Source: SMBSF63 sp034003545 (lineage in GTDB: Bacteria > Chloroflexota > Anaerolineae > Anaerolineales > Anaerolineaceae). Taken from it: DNA of 33,054 bases. Shown piece after piece: positions 7,665 through 15,275 of the stretch. The notes beneath the pieces were generated by a model. It was not told the DNA's origin, did not search any database, and was given only the letters and a program-made list of their open reading frames with translations. The stretch is taken from positions 1 to 33,054 of the forward strand of contig CAYURM010000038.1 in NCBI GenBank assembly GCA_964447155.1, read 5' to 3'. The position numbers and the translations under genes were made by a program. Each line of letters opens with the position of its first letter. Position 1 is the stretch's first letter.

Positions 7665-9452
7665 ATGTTGCAAGATTACGAAATTAATCGGTTGATGATC
7701 GAAAATTTGCAGAGTGTCATCTATCTCTGCAAATATGACGCTGATTTCACACCGCTGCGGCTCAATGGACAGATCGCAGCCTTGTCAGGCTATGATCTGA
7801 ATGACTTTATGAGCGGGCAGATCAAAATCATAGATTTGTATCATCCTGATGAACGGGCAATGATCCTGAACGAAGTACTCCAGGCTGCTCAAGAAAAGCG
7901 GGCCTATCATCTTGTCCATCGCATGCGTCGCCGTGATGACAGCTGGTTGTGGGTTGAGTCGGTTGGCAAGCCTGTCCTTGATCACGAAGATCCTGAGCAG
8001 GCTTACATTGTTGGGTTTCTGCTGGACATTACCCAACGAAAACAGATGCAGGACAGGCTTCGAAAATTATCCGAGATTGTGCAGCACAGCCCGGCTTCTG
8101 TAGTCGTTACGGATGTGGATGGAAAAATTGAATATGTCAACCCAAAATTTGAAGAGATCACCGGGTATTCATTTGAGGAAGCCATTGGTCAAAACCCCAG
8201 CATATTAAAATCGGGCCATCAGACGGATGCATATTATGATGAATTGTGGCAGACAATTCTCTCTGGCAAAGAATGGAGTGGTGAATTTTCGAACAGGAAG
8301 AAAAATGGGGAGTTTTATTGGGAACTGGCTTCGATCTCGCCGGTTTTGAATGATTCTGGCGAGATTGAATCTTTTGTGGCGATAAAAGAAGATATCACCG
8401 AGCGCAAAGCAGGTGAACAGGCCCTGGAAGAAGCAAAGATTGCGCTCGAAAAGCAGGTTCTGGCATTGGAACAGCGCAATCAAGAAATTTCCTGGTTCAG
8501 CGATATGCAGACGGCCTTGCTGGATTGCGAAAACGAAGCGGAAACATACACTGTTTTGGCTGAATATGCAGCACTGCTTTTCCCTGATGTTGCCGGCAGC
8601 TTGTATGAGGTTTCTGCCGATGAAAAAATGGTCTCCCTGGTGAGCTGGGGGAGCTTCTACGGTGATCTGCCAAATTTCCCATTTCAGGAGCAAATGGAAA
8701 AAGCATCCCGCAAAGAAGGGAAAATCATCAAACCATTTCTGTCAGCCTGCTATGTGGGGGATGATGAAACACTCACTGCCCGGCAATCCTTATGCATCCC
8801 TTTGTTTACACACGGTACTTTGTGGGGAGTGTTCCAACTGGTTCTGCTGCCGGGACAAAAAGTGAAACAGATCCAGCAGTTTGCTGTTTCTGTGGCGCAG
8901 CAATACCTGCTGACTGTGGAAAACCTGCGCTTGCGTGAAGAGCTGCGCGGGCAGGCGATTCGCGATTCGTTGACGGGACTGTATAACCGGCGCTATCTGG
9001 AAGCTGCATTGGAGCGTGAGATTTCTAGGGCGCAACGCAAAAACATGACCGTCGGGATGATTATGCTGGACATTGATTATTTCAAACAATTCAATGACCA
9101 GTTTGGTCATGATGTCGGGGATATTGTGCTGCGGCAAATTGGAATGTTTTTACATGATAATGTGCGCGGCGGTGATATTGCCTGCCGGTATGGGGGAGAA
9201 GAATTCCTGGTGATCTTGCCGGAGATTTGCCTGGAAGATGTCATTGAGCGGGCAGAGTCATTGCGTATGGGTGTTGAGAAACTGAATCATAAAGAATCTG
9301 GCCCCTATCCCGGATCCCCCACCATTTCGTTAGGGGTGGCCATGTTCCCGCAGCATGGGAAGAGCGGGCATGAGGTGATGGTGGCTGCCGATCGGGCACT
9401 GTATCAGGCCAAGCGGGAAGGCCGCAACCGGGTGCGTGTATTTGAGGGATAG
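7665..9452 (+). CDS. PAS-PAS-(GAF-like)-GGDEF diguanylate cyclase
   Basis: A 595-residue signalling protein that makes cyclic di-GMP from two GTP. Order of domains: PAS fold 1 (about 10-120, ending LLDITQRKQMQ), PAS fold 2 (about 126-250, with VVVTDVDGKIEYVNPKF and ending EDITERKAGE), a coiled helix, a GAF-like sensor (about 270-425), then GGDEF (about 430-595). The active-site signature is intact (GGEEF at 510-514). Five residues before it is the allosteric I-site RxxD (Arg501-Asp504), so product feedback inhibition is expected. There are no membrane segments, so it senses a cytoplasmic signal or a soluble ligand. GGAG is 4 nt before the ATG. It is the synthetic counterpart of the HD-GYP phosphodiesterase 2.5 kb upstream, though they are not in one operon. 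Confidence 0.94.
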   Translation: MLQDYEINRLMIENLQSVIYLCKYDADFTPLRLNGQIAALSGYDLNDFMSGQIKIIDLYHPDERAMILNEVLQAAQEKRAYHLVHRMRRRDDSWLWVESVGKPVLDHEDPEQAYIVGFLLDITQRKQMQDRLRKLSEIVQHSPASVVVTDVDGKIEYVNPKFEEITGYSFEEAIGQNPSILKSGHQTDAYYDELWQTILSGKEWSGEFSNRKKNGEFYWELASISPVLNDSGEIESFVAIKEDITERKAGEQALEEAKIALEKQVLALEQRNQEISWFSDMQTALLDCENEAETYTVLAEYAALLFPDVAGSLYEVSADEKMVSLVSWGSFYGDLPNFPFQEQMEKASRKEGKIIKPFLSACYVGDDETLTARQSLCIPLFTHGTLWGVFQLVLLPGQKVKQIQQFAVSVAQQYLLTVENLRLREELRGQAIRDSLTGLYNRRYLEAALEREISRAQRKNMTVGMIMLDIDYFKQFNDQFGHDVGDIVLRQIGMFLHDNVRGGDIACRYGGEEFLVILPEICLEDVIERAESLRMGVEKLNHKESGPYPGSPTISLGVAMFPQHGKSGHEVMVAADRALYQAKREGRNRVRVFEG

Positions 9453-9467
9453 GATTTTCTGCTTTTA

Positions 9468-9497
9468 TTGACAGGTTTATCAGATATCGGGTATGCT
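9468..9497 (+). promoter_or_regulatory. sigma-70-type promoter of selC
   Basis: A perfect TTGACA (9468-9473) and TATGCT (9492-9497) are spaced by 18 nt. Transcription would begin at about 9503-9505, which is the mature 5' end of the tRNA. Confidence 0.75.
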
Positions 9498-9504
9498 TAA
9501 CTGT

Positions 9505-9598
9505 GGGAGTGAATAAGTCCCGGTGGGCTTCCCAGTCTTCAAAATTGGTGGCGGGCCGCATTGCGGGCCGCGGTGGGTTCGACTCCCATTCATTCCCG
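9505..9598 (+). tRNA. selC: selenocysteine tRNA, tRNA-Sec(TCA)
   Basis: This 94-nt tRNA decodes UGA as selenocysteine. The fold is built directly from the sequence. An 8-bp acceptor stem (GGGAGTGA 9505-9512 with TCATTCCC 9590-9597, one G-T pair) has discriminator G9598. A 6-bp D stem (AAGTCC / GGGCTT) has a 4-nt loop. A 5-bp anticodon stem (CCAGT / ATTGG) has loop CTTCAAA and anticodon TCA at 9539-9541. A long GC-rich variable arm follows, and a 5-bp T stem has loop TTCGACT. The 8+5 acceptor/T geometry, long D stem and big variable arm are diagnostic of bacterial tRNA-Sec and exclude a plain suppressor Ser tRNA. CCA is not encoded (GCCT follows). It implies that the genome encodes SelA, SelB, SelD and UGA-containing selenoproteins; none of these is in the window. 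Confidence 0.93.
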
Positions 9599-9603
9599 CC
9601 TGA

Positions 9604-9640
9604 AAACCCGCACCCTGAGCTTGCCCAAGGGTGCGGGTTT
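9604..9640 (+). terminator. intrinsic terminator of selC
   Basis: A perfect 12-bp stem (AAACCCGCACCC / GGGTGCGGGTTT) starts 5 nt after the tRNA and ends in TTTATGTTT. Confidence 0.85.
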
Positions 9641-9743
9641 ATGTTTGGTATGAGGGAGATGTTGGGGCTTTTCAAATAGATTTGCCCTGACGTTCACATG
9701 CTTGTCGAGATATTGGTCTCCTTTCCTTCGCGCATTCAACGTT

Positions 9744-9881
9744 CCTGCGGGAGGCTCCCCCACCGCCAGCAAGGAGTCTCCCGCAGGGATGTTCGCGGTA
9801 TGTGCGGGAAATCCCCCGGCAGCGAAACAGGCCGGGCGGGATGTTGAGAAATCCAACCTGCAGCCTCCCGCAGGTTTTTTT
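9744..9881 (+). repeat. hairpin-rich repeat-like element downstream of selC
   Basis: The spacer between selC and the next gene (9641-9938) contains three hairpins in a row. The first (9744-9787) has a 15-bp stem with one mismatch, CCTGCGGGAG.. against ..CTCCCGCAGG. The second is CCCGGC / GCCGGG near 9815-9836. The third is a terminator, AACCTGC / GCAGGTT, with seven T (9855-9881). The string CTCCCGCAGG recurs. The open frames across it are Pro/Ala/Gly-rich products of the repeat and look spurious on both strands. It could be a dispersed repeat or a small RNA ending at the terminator. Confidence 0.5.
9855..9881 (+). terminator. intrinsic terminator without an obvious upstream gene
   Basis: A 7-bp stem AACCTGC / GCAGGTT encloses an 8-nt loop and runs into seven consecutive T. 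No protein gene on the plus strand precedes it, which is the reason to suspect a short RNA in 9641-9855. Confidence 0.65.
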
Positions 9882-9902
9882 AAGACTGCCCGATCATGAG
9901 AA

Positions 9903-9931
9903 TTAAAAACATCCCCCAATCGCGTTATAAT
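9903..9931 (+). promoter_or_regulatory. promoter of the CAP/LysM gene, apparently leaderless
   Basis: TTAAAA (9903-9908), a 17-nt spacer and a perfect TATAAT (9926-9931) place the transcript start at about 9938-9939, at the second in-frame ATG (9939). The first ATG (9930) lies inside the -10 box and so could not be in the transcript. Confidence 0.5.
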
Positions 9932-9938
9932 GGAAACG

Positions 9939-10928
9939 ATGAAAACATACAAACAAACCACTTTTCTCCTGCTGCTGCTTGTGCTGGCCGCTTTTGCCCG
10001 ACCTGCCCCGGCAGCCCAGGCCGCTCCGTTGACGGAAAGCGCCAGTGAATTAATCGCTGCTGTCAACAGCCTGCGCAGTTCCTACGGCATGGAAGCCTAC
10101 CAGATTGACGGCGGGCTGATGGCCATCGCCCAGGCGCAGTCTGAATACCAGGCATCGATCAGTACCCTCACCCACAGCCGTGCTGATGGCTCTGGTCCGG
10201 GCGCGGCGGGTATTACCGCCGAGAACATCGCCTATGGCCCCATCTCACGGGCGATGGCCTCCTGGCTGGATGACCAACTGCACGCTGATACCCTGCTGGG
10301 CTTTTCCAGCGGGTATGTGGGTGCCGGGATGGCCGCCGATGACAGCGGCAATGTGTATTACACTCTCGTCATCCGCCGCAAGGCGGATACTACCCAGGGG
10401 CCTGCCAACCCTGCGCCAGCCGCTACCCAGGGCGTCGGCACGACCATCCCCCGCCCCGGAAACGGCACCCCGACCGTGGAACCTATCCTGACCGTTACCC
10501 CGCAGGAAGATGGCACCATCTATCACACCATCGCCCGCGGGCAAACCCTGTGGGACGTTGCCATTTCCTACGGAATGACCATCGCTGAGCTGATCACCCT
10601 TAACCGCCGTGCTCCCAGTGATACAACGGTCTATGAGGGACAGAAACTCCTCGTGCAGGCATCCTACACACCCACCATCACCGCCACCATCACCGACACG
10701 CCGCCGCCCCCAACCCGCACCCTGCGCCCGACTTTCACCCCGCGCGGGACGCGCGCGACCAACACGATCACGCCCACATTTACTGCTACGCCCAAACCCC
10801 TTCTGCCAGATGCAAATTTTCTGCAAGGCGAAGGCCGAAAAACAACTGCCACCATCCTGATCACCATCTGCGGTCTCGGGCTGCTGGTCGTCGTTCTAAC
10901 CGGTATCTTCAAAAAGGACAAACCTTAA
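9939..10928 (+). CDS. surface-anchored CAP/SCP-domain protein with LysM domain
   Basis: A secreted protein of 329 residues. Start at 9939 is preferred because the upstream ATG (9930) overlaps the -10 box. A signal peptide (TFLLLLLVLAAFARPAPAAQA, about 6-27) is followed by a CAP/SCP domain (about 30-150; motifs LIAAVNSLR, THSRADGSG, AENIAYG). After a Pro/Thr linker comes a LysM domain (about 185-232; YHTIARGQTLWDVAISYGMTIAEL) that binds peptidoglycan-like glycans. A long Thr/Pro-rich stalk then leads to a C-terminal membrane helix (about 300-322) ending KKDKP. Inference: a cell-surface protein tethered at its C-terminus, with LysM gripping the wall. CAP-domain function in bacteria is poorly defined. 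The HEAT-repeat gene follows 36 nt later and is probably co-transcribed. Confidence 0.88.
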   Translation: MKTYKQTTFLLLLLVLAAFARPAPAAQAAPLTESASELIAAVNSLRSSYGMEAYQIDGGLMAIAQAQSEYQASISTLTHSRADGSGPGAAGITAENIAYGPISRAMASWLDDQLHADTLLGFSSGYVGAGMAADDSGNVYYTLVIRRKADTTQGPANPAPAATQGVGTTIPRPGNGTPTVEPILTVTPQEDGTIYHTIARGQTLWDVAISYGMTIAELITLNRRAPSDTTVYEGQKLLVQASYTPTITATITDTPPPPTRTLRPTFTPRGTRATNTITPTFTATPKPLLPDANFLQGEGRKTTATILITICGLGLLVVVLTGIFKKDKP

Positions 10929-10964
10929 TCAGGAAATTTTACTGCCAGGACAGGAGATAAGCCC

Positions 10965-11882
10965 ATGCCTTTTTTTCAAAAAAACTACTCTTCTGATAAA
11001 ATCTCCGAACTTGAAAACCAGGGAGATGCCAGGGAACTGAGCAAAGTGTTGCGGCATAAAGACCCCGACATGCGTCTCAAAGCCGCAGCAGCCCTGGGCC
11101 GTGTGGGCGGTGCCGCTGCGGTGGCGGTCCTGATTGAAACTCTGGAAAGCGATCCGATGGGATCCGTGCGCTTTTTTGCCGCCGACAGCCTGGGAAAAAT
11201 CGCCGGCAAGGAAGCCATTCCCCCGCTGACCAGGGCCCTGGACAACCACAAGGAAAACGTACACCAGGCAGCAGCCCAGGCGTTAGGAGAAATCGCCGAC
11301 CGGCTGCGCAACCCGATTCTGTTTGATGCCGCCACCCAGAAACTGGTGCCTCTGCTGCGGGCAGACCATGAAGTGCGTGAAGCCGTGATCACCGCCCTGG
11401 GCAAGATCCGCGATCCGCGCGCCGCCCAGGCCATTGCAAATCTGATGGCAAAGACCTTCAGCAAACAGGAGATCCGCTTGGCAGCCGAAGCGTTGATTCG
11501 CATCGGCCGTCCGGCGGTGTCCCCTTTGCGGCAGATTCTCGCCCAGGCAGAAGACCTGAGCGCGATTGCCGCTGCGCTGGCCCTGGGGCGCATTGGCGAT
11601 CCCGGCGCCGTGCCCTCGCTGATCCAGGCGCTCCACCATCGTCATGATGAAGTCCGCCGTCAGGCGGCTATGGCGCTGGGTAAAATGAAAGCCCTGGCCG
11701 CTGTGCCCCACCTGCTGGCTGTCCTTGAAGATAACGATGCCCCGGTACGTGTGGCCGTTGCCAATGCCCTGGGGGAAATGCACGCCAGGGAAGCAGTTGA
11801 AACCCTGCAATCCTTAGCCACCTACGACTTTCAGGCCAGCGTCCGCGTTGCCGCTGAGGCAGCCCTGAACAAGATCGGATAA
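10965..11882 (+). CDS. HEAT-repeat (PBS-lyase-like) protein
   Basis: A 305-residue all-alpha solenoid. About eight to nine units of about 31 residues are visible, each with the pattern (V/A)xxLxxxLxDxxxxVRxxAAxALGxI, for example from residues 37, 69, 101, 145, 177, 208 and 239. Such PBS-lyase HEAT proteins act as protein-protein scaffolds; true phycobilin lyase activity is not implied. There is no signal peptide or membrane segment, so it is cytoplasmic. AGGAG lies 9 nt before the ATG. It is probably in one transcript with the CAP/LysM gene. The partner cannot be named from the sequence. Confidence 0.88.
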   Translation: MPFFQKNYSSDKISELENQGDARELSKVLRHKDPDMRLKAAAALGRVGGAAAVAVLIETLESDPMGSVRFFAADSLGKIAGKEAIPPLTRALDNHKENVHQAAAQALGEIADRLRNPILFDAATQKLVPLLRADHEVREAVITALGKIRDPRAAQAIANLMAKTFSKQEIRLAAEALIRIGRPAVSPLRQILAQAEDLSAIAAALALGRIGDPGAVPSLIQALHHRHDEVRRQAAMALGKMKALAAVPHLLAVLEDNDAPVRVAVANALGEMHAREAVETLQSLATYDFQASVRVAAEAALNKIG

Positions 11883-11928
11883 TTTTCCCCCACCTGCAGA
11901 CACCTTGTCGCACGGGGCACATCCCCTC

Positions 11929-12669
11929 TTATTCGTCCACACAATCTTCATTTGATTGAGCCACAGGGTCCGGCCACTGGGCGCGCAGGTTGTGGATCGT
12001 CTGCGACGGCACGTATTCCTCATGATGCATCGCCGCTATTTTTTCTTCCATCACCTCAATATGGTGCGATAAAACCCGCACCGCATTGCCCACCGCATCC
12101 GGCAGAAAATCGTGACGCAGGTCGGGGGCTGTCTGCTTGGGCGTCTTGCGTTTGCGCACGCGCCCCGGCACACCCACCACCACTGCATTCTCCGGCACGT
12201 CCTCCACGACTACCGCGTTGGCGCCAATCCGGCTGCAATTCCCCACGGTGATCGCGCCCAGCACTTTCGCACCCGCACCAATGACGACACTATCTCCGAT
12301 AGTGGGGTGGCGCTTGCCCTTCTCGATGCTCACCCCGCCCAACGTTACGCCGTGATACAGCGTAACATTGTCGCCTACTTCAGCCGTTTCACCAATCACC
12401 ACCCCCATGCCGTGATCAATGAAAAACCCCGCCCCGATTTTTGCGCCGGGGTGGATTTCAATCCCGGTGAAGAACCGTGACAGAGTCGACACCCAGCGGC
12501 CCAACAATTTCAGCCGATGATGCCACATCCAGTGCGCAACGCGGTAGCCCCACATGGCATGCAGACCCGGATAGGTCAACCACACTTCAAAACGGGTTCT
12601 GGCTGCCGGATCCCGTTCAAACACTGCGTTAATATCGCGCCGGACACCTTGAAAAACTCGCTTAACCAT
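11929..12669 (-). CDS. cysE: serine O-acetyltransferase
   Basis: A 246-residue enzyme that acetylates L-serine with acetyl-CoA to O-acetylserine, the substrate of cysteine synthase encoded just upstream. The start is the ATG at 12669, 7 nt after the cysK stop; its RBS GAGGAG lies inside the last codons of cysK. The N-terminal helical part is short (about 70 residues), as in the EpsC/short CysE type. The left-handed beta-helix has hexapeptide turns (IEIHPGAKIGAGFFIDHGMG, VIGETAEVGDNVTLYHGVTLGG, GDSVVIGAGAKVLG). Catalytic His in FIDHG and in YHGVTLGG are present. The C-terminal tail is longer than in minimal members. Together with cysK it forms a two-gene cysteine operon. Confidence 0.95.
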   Translation of the reverse strand: MVKRVFQGVRRDINAVFERDPAARTRFEVWLTYPGLHAMWGYRVAHWMWHHRLKLLGRWVSTLSRFFTGIEIHPGAKIGAGFFIDHGMGVVIGETAEVGDNVTLYHGVTLGGVSIEKGKRHPTIGDSVVIGAGAKVLGAITVGNCSRIGANAVVVEDVPENAVVVGVPGRVRKRKTPKQTAPDLRHDFLPDAVGNAVRVLSHHIEVMEEKIAAMHHEEYVPSQTIHNLRAQWPDPVAQSNEDCVDE

Positions 12670-12676
12670 ATCCAAA

Positions 12677-13612
12677 TTACTCCTCTGCCAGATGGGCAAA
12701 TAGCGGCGTGCTCAAATAGCGCTCGCCATACGATGGGATGATCACTACAATCAGCTTGCCGGCGTTCTCCGGCCGGTGCGCAAGCTGAATGGCCGCCCAG
12801 GTGGCCGCCCCGGAGGAAATGCCCACCAACAGGCCTTCCTGCTGCGGCATTTGCCGCGCTGTATCAAAAGCGTCTTCATCCGTCACCCGGATCACTTCAT
12901 CATACACACCTGTATTCAACACCTCAGGCACAAACCCGGCGCCGATGCCCTGGATCTTGTGGCTGCCTTTCTCCCCGCCCGAAAGCACCGGTGAGCTGTC
13001 CGGTTCGACTGCTACCACGCGGATGTTCGGGTTCAGTTCTTTTAATCGTTCTCCCGTACCGGTGATCGTCCCCCCGGTGCCGACGCCTGCCACAAGAATA
13101 TCTACTTTACCATCCGTATCACGCCAGATCTCCTCGGCAGTGGTGCGGCGGTGCACGTCCGGGTTGGCCGGGTTGGCAAACTGATTGGGCATGAAATAAC
13201 GTGGATCACTCGCCAGCAGTTCTTCGGCTTTGTGAATGGAACCGTTCATCCCCTCACTGCCGGGGGTGAGGATCAATTCAGCGCCATAGGCGCGGATCAA
13301 CATGCGCCGCTCACGGCTGAGGGTATCCGGCATGACGATCACACATTTGTAGCCTTTGGCCGCAGCCACCATCGCCAGACCAATGCCAGTGTTGCCGCTG
13401 GTCGGCTCAACGATGATCGAATTTTTGTGCAGCAGCCCGTTTTTTTCGGCGGCTTCGATCATGGAATGAGCAATCCTGTCCTTGACGCTGTGGCCGGGGT
13501 TGGCATACTCCAGTTTGACAACAATGGCTGCCGGGGCATTCCCGGGAATGCGGTTCAACTGAATCAGCGGGGTATTGCCAATTAACTCCGTAATATGCTT
13601 TGCTATCTTCAT
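12677..13612 (-). CDS. cysK: cysteine synthase A (O-acetylserine sulfhydrylase)
   Basis: A PLP enzyme of 311 residues that converts O-acetylserine and sulfide to cysteine. Key features seen: ELIGNTPL at the start, PLP lysine Lys44 in PGHSVKDRIA, the substrate loop PTSGNTGIG (about 70-78), the phosphate-binding loop GVGTGGTITG (about 176-185), and GISSGAA near the C-terminus. Length and motif order are standard for CysK. AGGAA lies a few bases before the ATG. The gene is first in an operon with cysE and is transcribed from the AT-rich promoter at 13704-13732. No sulfate-reduction gene is nearby, so sulfide may be taken up or made elsewhere. Confidence 0.96.
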   Translation of the reverse strand: MKIAKHITELIGNTPLIQLNRIPGNAPAAIVVKLEYANPGHSVKDRIAHSMIEAAEKNGLLHKNSIIVEPTSGNTGIGLAMVAAAKGYKCVIVMPDTLSRERRMLIRAYGAELILTPGSEGMNGSIHKAEELLASDPRYFMPNQFANPANPDVHRRTTAEEIWRDTDGKVDILVAGVGTGGTITGTGERLKELNPNIRVVAVEPDSSPVLSGGEKGSHKIQGIGAGFVPEVLNTGVYDEVIRVTDEDAFDTARQMPQQEGLLVGISSGAATWAAIQLAHRPENAGKLIVVIIPSYGERYLSTPLFAHLAEE

Positions 13613-13703
13613 TTCCTGCTTCCTTTCTCTTCATTTGCTGGTCTGCCAGCCCGAAAGAGGCTGTTTTCCTCAATTTTATGCAACGAAAACGGATCTCGTT
13701 ACG

Positions 13704-13732
13704 TATATATTAATGGAAAAACAATTTTACAA
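13704..13732 (-). promoter_or_regulatory. promoter of cysK-cysE
   Basis: On the minus strand TTGTAA (13732-13727) and TATATA (13709-13704) are spaced by 17 nt, about 90 nt upstream of the cysK start. The region is strikingly AT-rich and overlaps the plus-strand promoter at 13714-13741, so the divergent operons may influence each other. Confidence 0.5.
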
Positions 13733-13741
13733 TTGTATAAT
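13714..13741 (+). promoter_or_regulatory. promoter of the PspC/LiaF-like membrane operon
   Basis: TGGAAA (13714-13719) and a perfect TATAAT (13736-13741) are spaced by 16 nt, about 170 nt before the first gene of the operon. The 299-nt region 13613-13911 contains no gene. The -10 is strong and the -35 moderate. Confidence 0.45.
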
Positions 13742-13911
13742 ATTATCAATAAAGTATACCGTATTTGTCTTATTAGACGAGAGGGCAGACCAATATCTTC
13801 CTAATCGTTATGCCACAAATGCCCGCATCGGGAAGACACACAGAAAAACAAGTTTGTTCCTGTAAATCTGATTGTACTGTAATCAAACTATTTTAGAAAA
13901 TGAGGATTACC

Positions 13912-14418
13912 ATGAAAAAGGATCAAAAAGATACATTCATCACCGGCTTGTTCCTGATCGTCATCGGCGTGCTGTTCGTTGCCTTTCAGTTCGTCCCTGG
14001 CCTGCGCTACACGCTGAGAGAGTTGATCACCTGGCCGATCATTCTGGTTGGATTCGGGCTCTTCCTGCTCATCAAAAATCTGATCGAAAAGGATGCGCAT
14101 GGTCTGGTATCTGCCTGCGTGATCCTCGGTGTAGGCGCCATCCTCTATTGGCAGAACACGTCTGGTGCATGGGGTGACTGGTACTACTGGCTGCTGATTC
14201 CGGGTTTCGCTGGTGCTGGCAACCTGCTGGGCGGGTTGATCAACGGTCAAAACAGGAATGCGCTGCAAAAAGGGCTGTGGCAGATCGGCTTTAGCGCCGT
14301 GCTGTTCCTCGTCTTCAGCCCCTACCTGCGCCTCAACCTGCTGTTCAGCCAATATTGGCCTGTACTGCTCATCGCCGCTGGCATCGTGCTTATCTTCAAC
14401 GCTTTACGAAACAAATAA
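13912..14418 (+). CDS. multi-pass membrane protein, LiaI/LiaF-TM (DUF5668)-like
   Basis: First gene of a five-gene operon; 168 residues, almost all membrane. The start is the ATG at 13912, with TGAGGA 5 nt upstream; an ATG at 13900 lacks a site. About five to six hydrophobic helices are visible (about 10-28, 39-56, 66-81, 91-108, 119-136, 143-160). The TM motif found throughout this operon occurs twice: ITWPIILVGFGLFLL (about 39-53) and YWPVLLIAAGIVLI (about 147-160). This Trp-Pro pattern is typical of LiaI/LiaF-type membrane domains that sense or buffer envelope stress in Gram-positive relatives. No soluble domain is present, and the specific role is unknown. Confidence 0.8.
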   Translation: MKKDQKDTFITGLFLIVIGVLFVAFQFVPGLRYTLRELITWPIILVGFGLFLLIKNLIEKDAHGLVSACVILGVGAILYWQNTSGAWGDWYYWLLIPGFAGAGNLLGGLINGQNRNALQKGLWQIGFSAVLFLVFSPYLRLNLLFSQYWPVLLIAAGIVLIFNALRNK

Positions 14419-14442
14419 ATGCATCTGACAAAGGATTTTAAA

Positions 14443-15258
14443 ATGAAAAATCGCAACATTTTTTTTGGAGTTGTTGTCCTGTTCATCGGCGTTCTCCTGC
14501 TGTTGAACACCCTGGGTATTCTGCCTTTTAATGTGTGGCAAATTTTTTGGCCGGTCATGTTGATCCTGGCCGGACTATGGTTCCTGTTCGGCAGCAAATT
14601 CGTCAAACCCAATCTGGAGACGATCCCCTTCTCGCATCCCCTGGCAAACGTCCAGCAGGCCGAGATCAAGCTGAATCATGGTGCGGGCGAATTGAACATC
14701 GCTGCTTTGGACAGCGGGAACCATGAACAGCTTCTGGACGGCGCTTTCGGCGGCGGCATGGAACATGAAGCCTCGCACCGCAACGGGTTGACGATATTAA
14801 AGCTGCGTGCGCCAGTAGAAACTTTCCCCTTTGCTGCCTTCCCTCACCGCGAAGGATATCATTGGGATCTGGCGCTTTCACCGCATGTACCCCTGCAGTT
14901 GAAATTACAGACAGGTGCCAACAGAGCTTTTCTCAACCTGCACGACTTGAAAGTAACCGAGCTGAAGCTGGAAACCGGCGCAAGCGATACCGAAGTGATC
15001 CTGCCCGCTGTGACCGAATACACCCATTTCAAGGTGCAGTCGGGTGCGGCCTCGGTCAATATTCGTGTGCCGGAGGGCGTGGCCGCAAAAATCCGCATCA
15101 GCGGTGCATTAATGGGCAATACGATTGACCTGGAACGCTTTCCCCTCGTCTCCAGCGAACCTGGCAACAAGCTCTACCAGAGTACGGATTATGATGCCAG
15201 TGCAAAGCAGGTGGAAATCAGCATCGAAACCGGTGTCGGTTCGATCCATATTCATTGA
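14443..15258 (+). CDS. LiaF-like membrane protein with C-terminal beta-rich (toastrack/DUF4097-like) domain
   Basis: Second operon gene; 271 residues. The start is the ATG at 14443 with AAGGA 7 nt upstream, not the ATG at 14419. Two N-terminal helices (about 5-23 and 32-50) carry the LLLLNTLGILPFNVWQIFWP and VMLILAGLWFLFG motifs. The rest (about 60-271) is a repetitive beta-strand domain: AEIKLNHGAGELNIAALD, LKLQTGANRAFLNLHDL, LKLETGASDTEVILP, FKVQSGAASVNIRVP, VEISIETGVGSIHI. Each turn pairs a strand with a Gly-Ala/Gly step, as in the LiaF C-terminal/DUF4097/DUF2807 'toastrack' fold. It probably sits on the outer or inner membrane face as a protein-interaction module; topology is inferred only. 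Confidence 0.85.
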   Translation: MKNRNIFFGVVVLFIGVLLLLNTLGILPFNVWQIFWPVMLILAGLWFLFGSKFVKPNLETIPFSHPLANVQQAEIKLNHGAGELNIAALDSGNHEQLLDGAFGGGMEHEASHRNGLTILKLRAPVETFPFAAFPHREGYHWDLALSPHVPLQLKLQTGANRAFLNLHDLKVTELKLETGASDTEVILPAVTEYTHFKVQSGAASVNIRVPEGVAAKIRISGALMGNTIDLERFPLVSSEPGNKLYQSTDYDASAKQVEISIETGVGSIHIH

Positions 15259-15275
15259 TCCATAAGGAAATTAAA

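Noticed and set aside
9590..10066. Minus-strand open frame across the selC downstream region
   Set aside because: It runs through the repeat hairpins and antisense to the CAP/LysM signal peptide, has repetitive Pro/Ala/Gly content and no recognisable domain.
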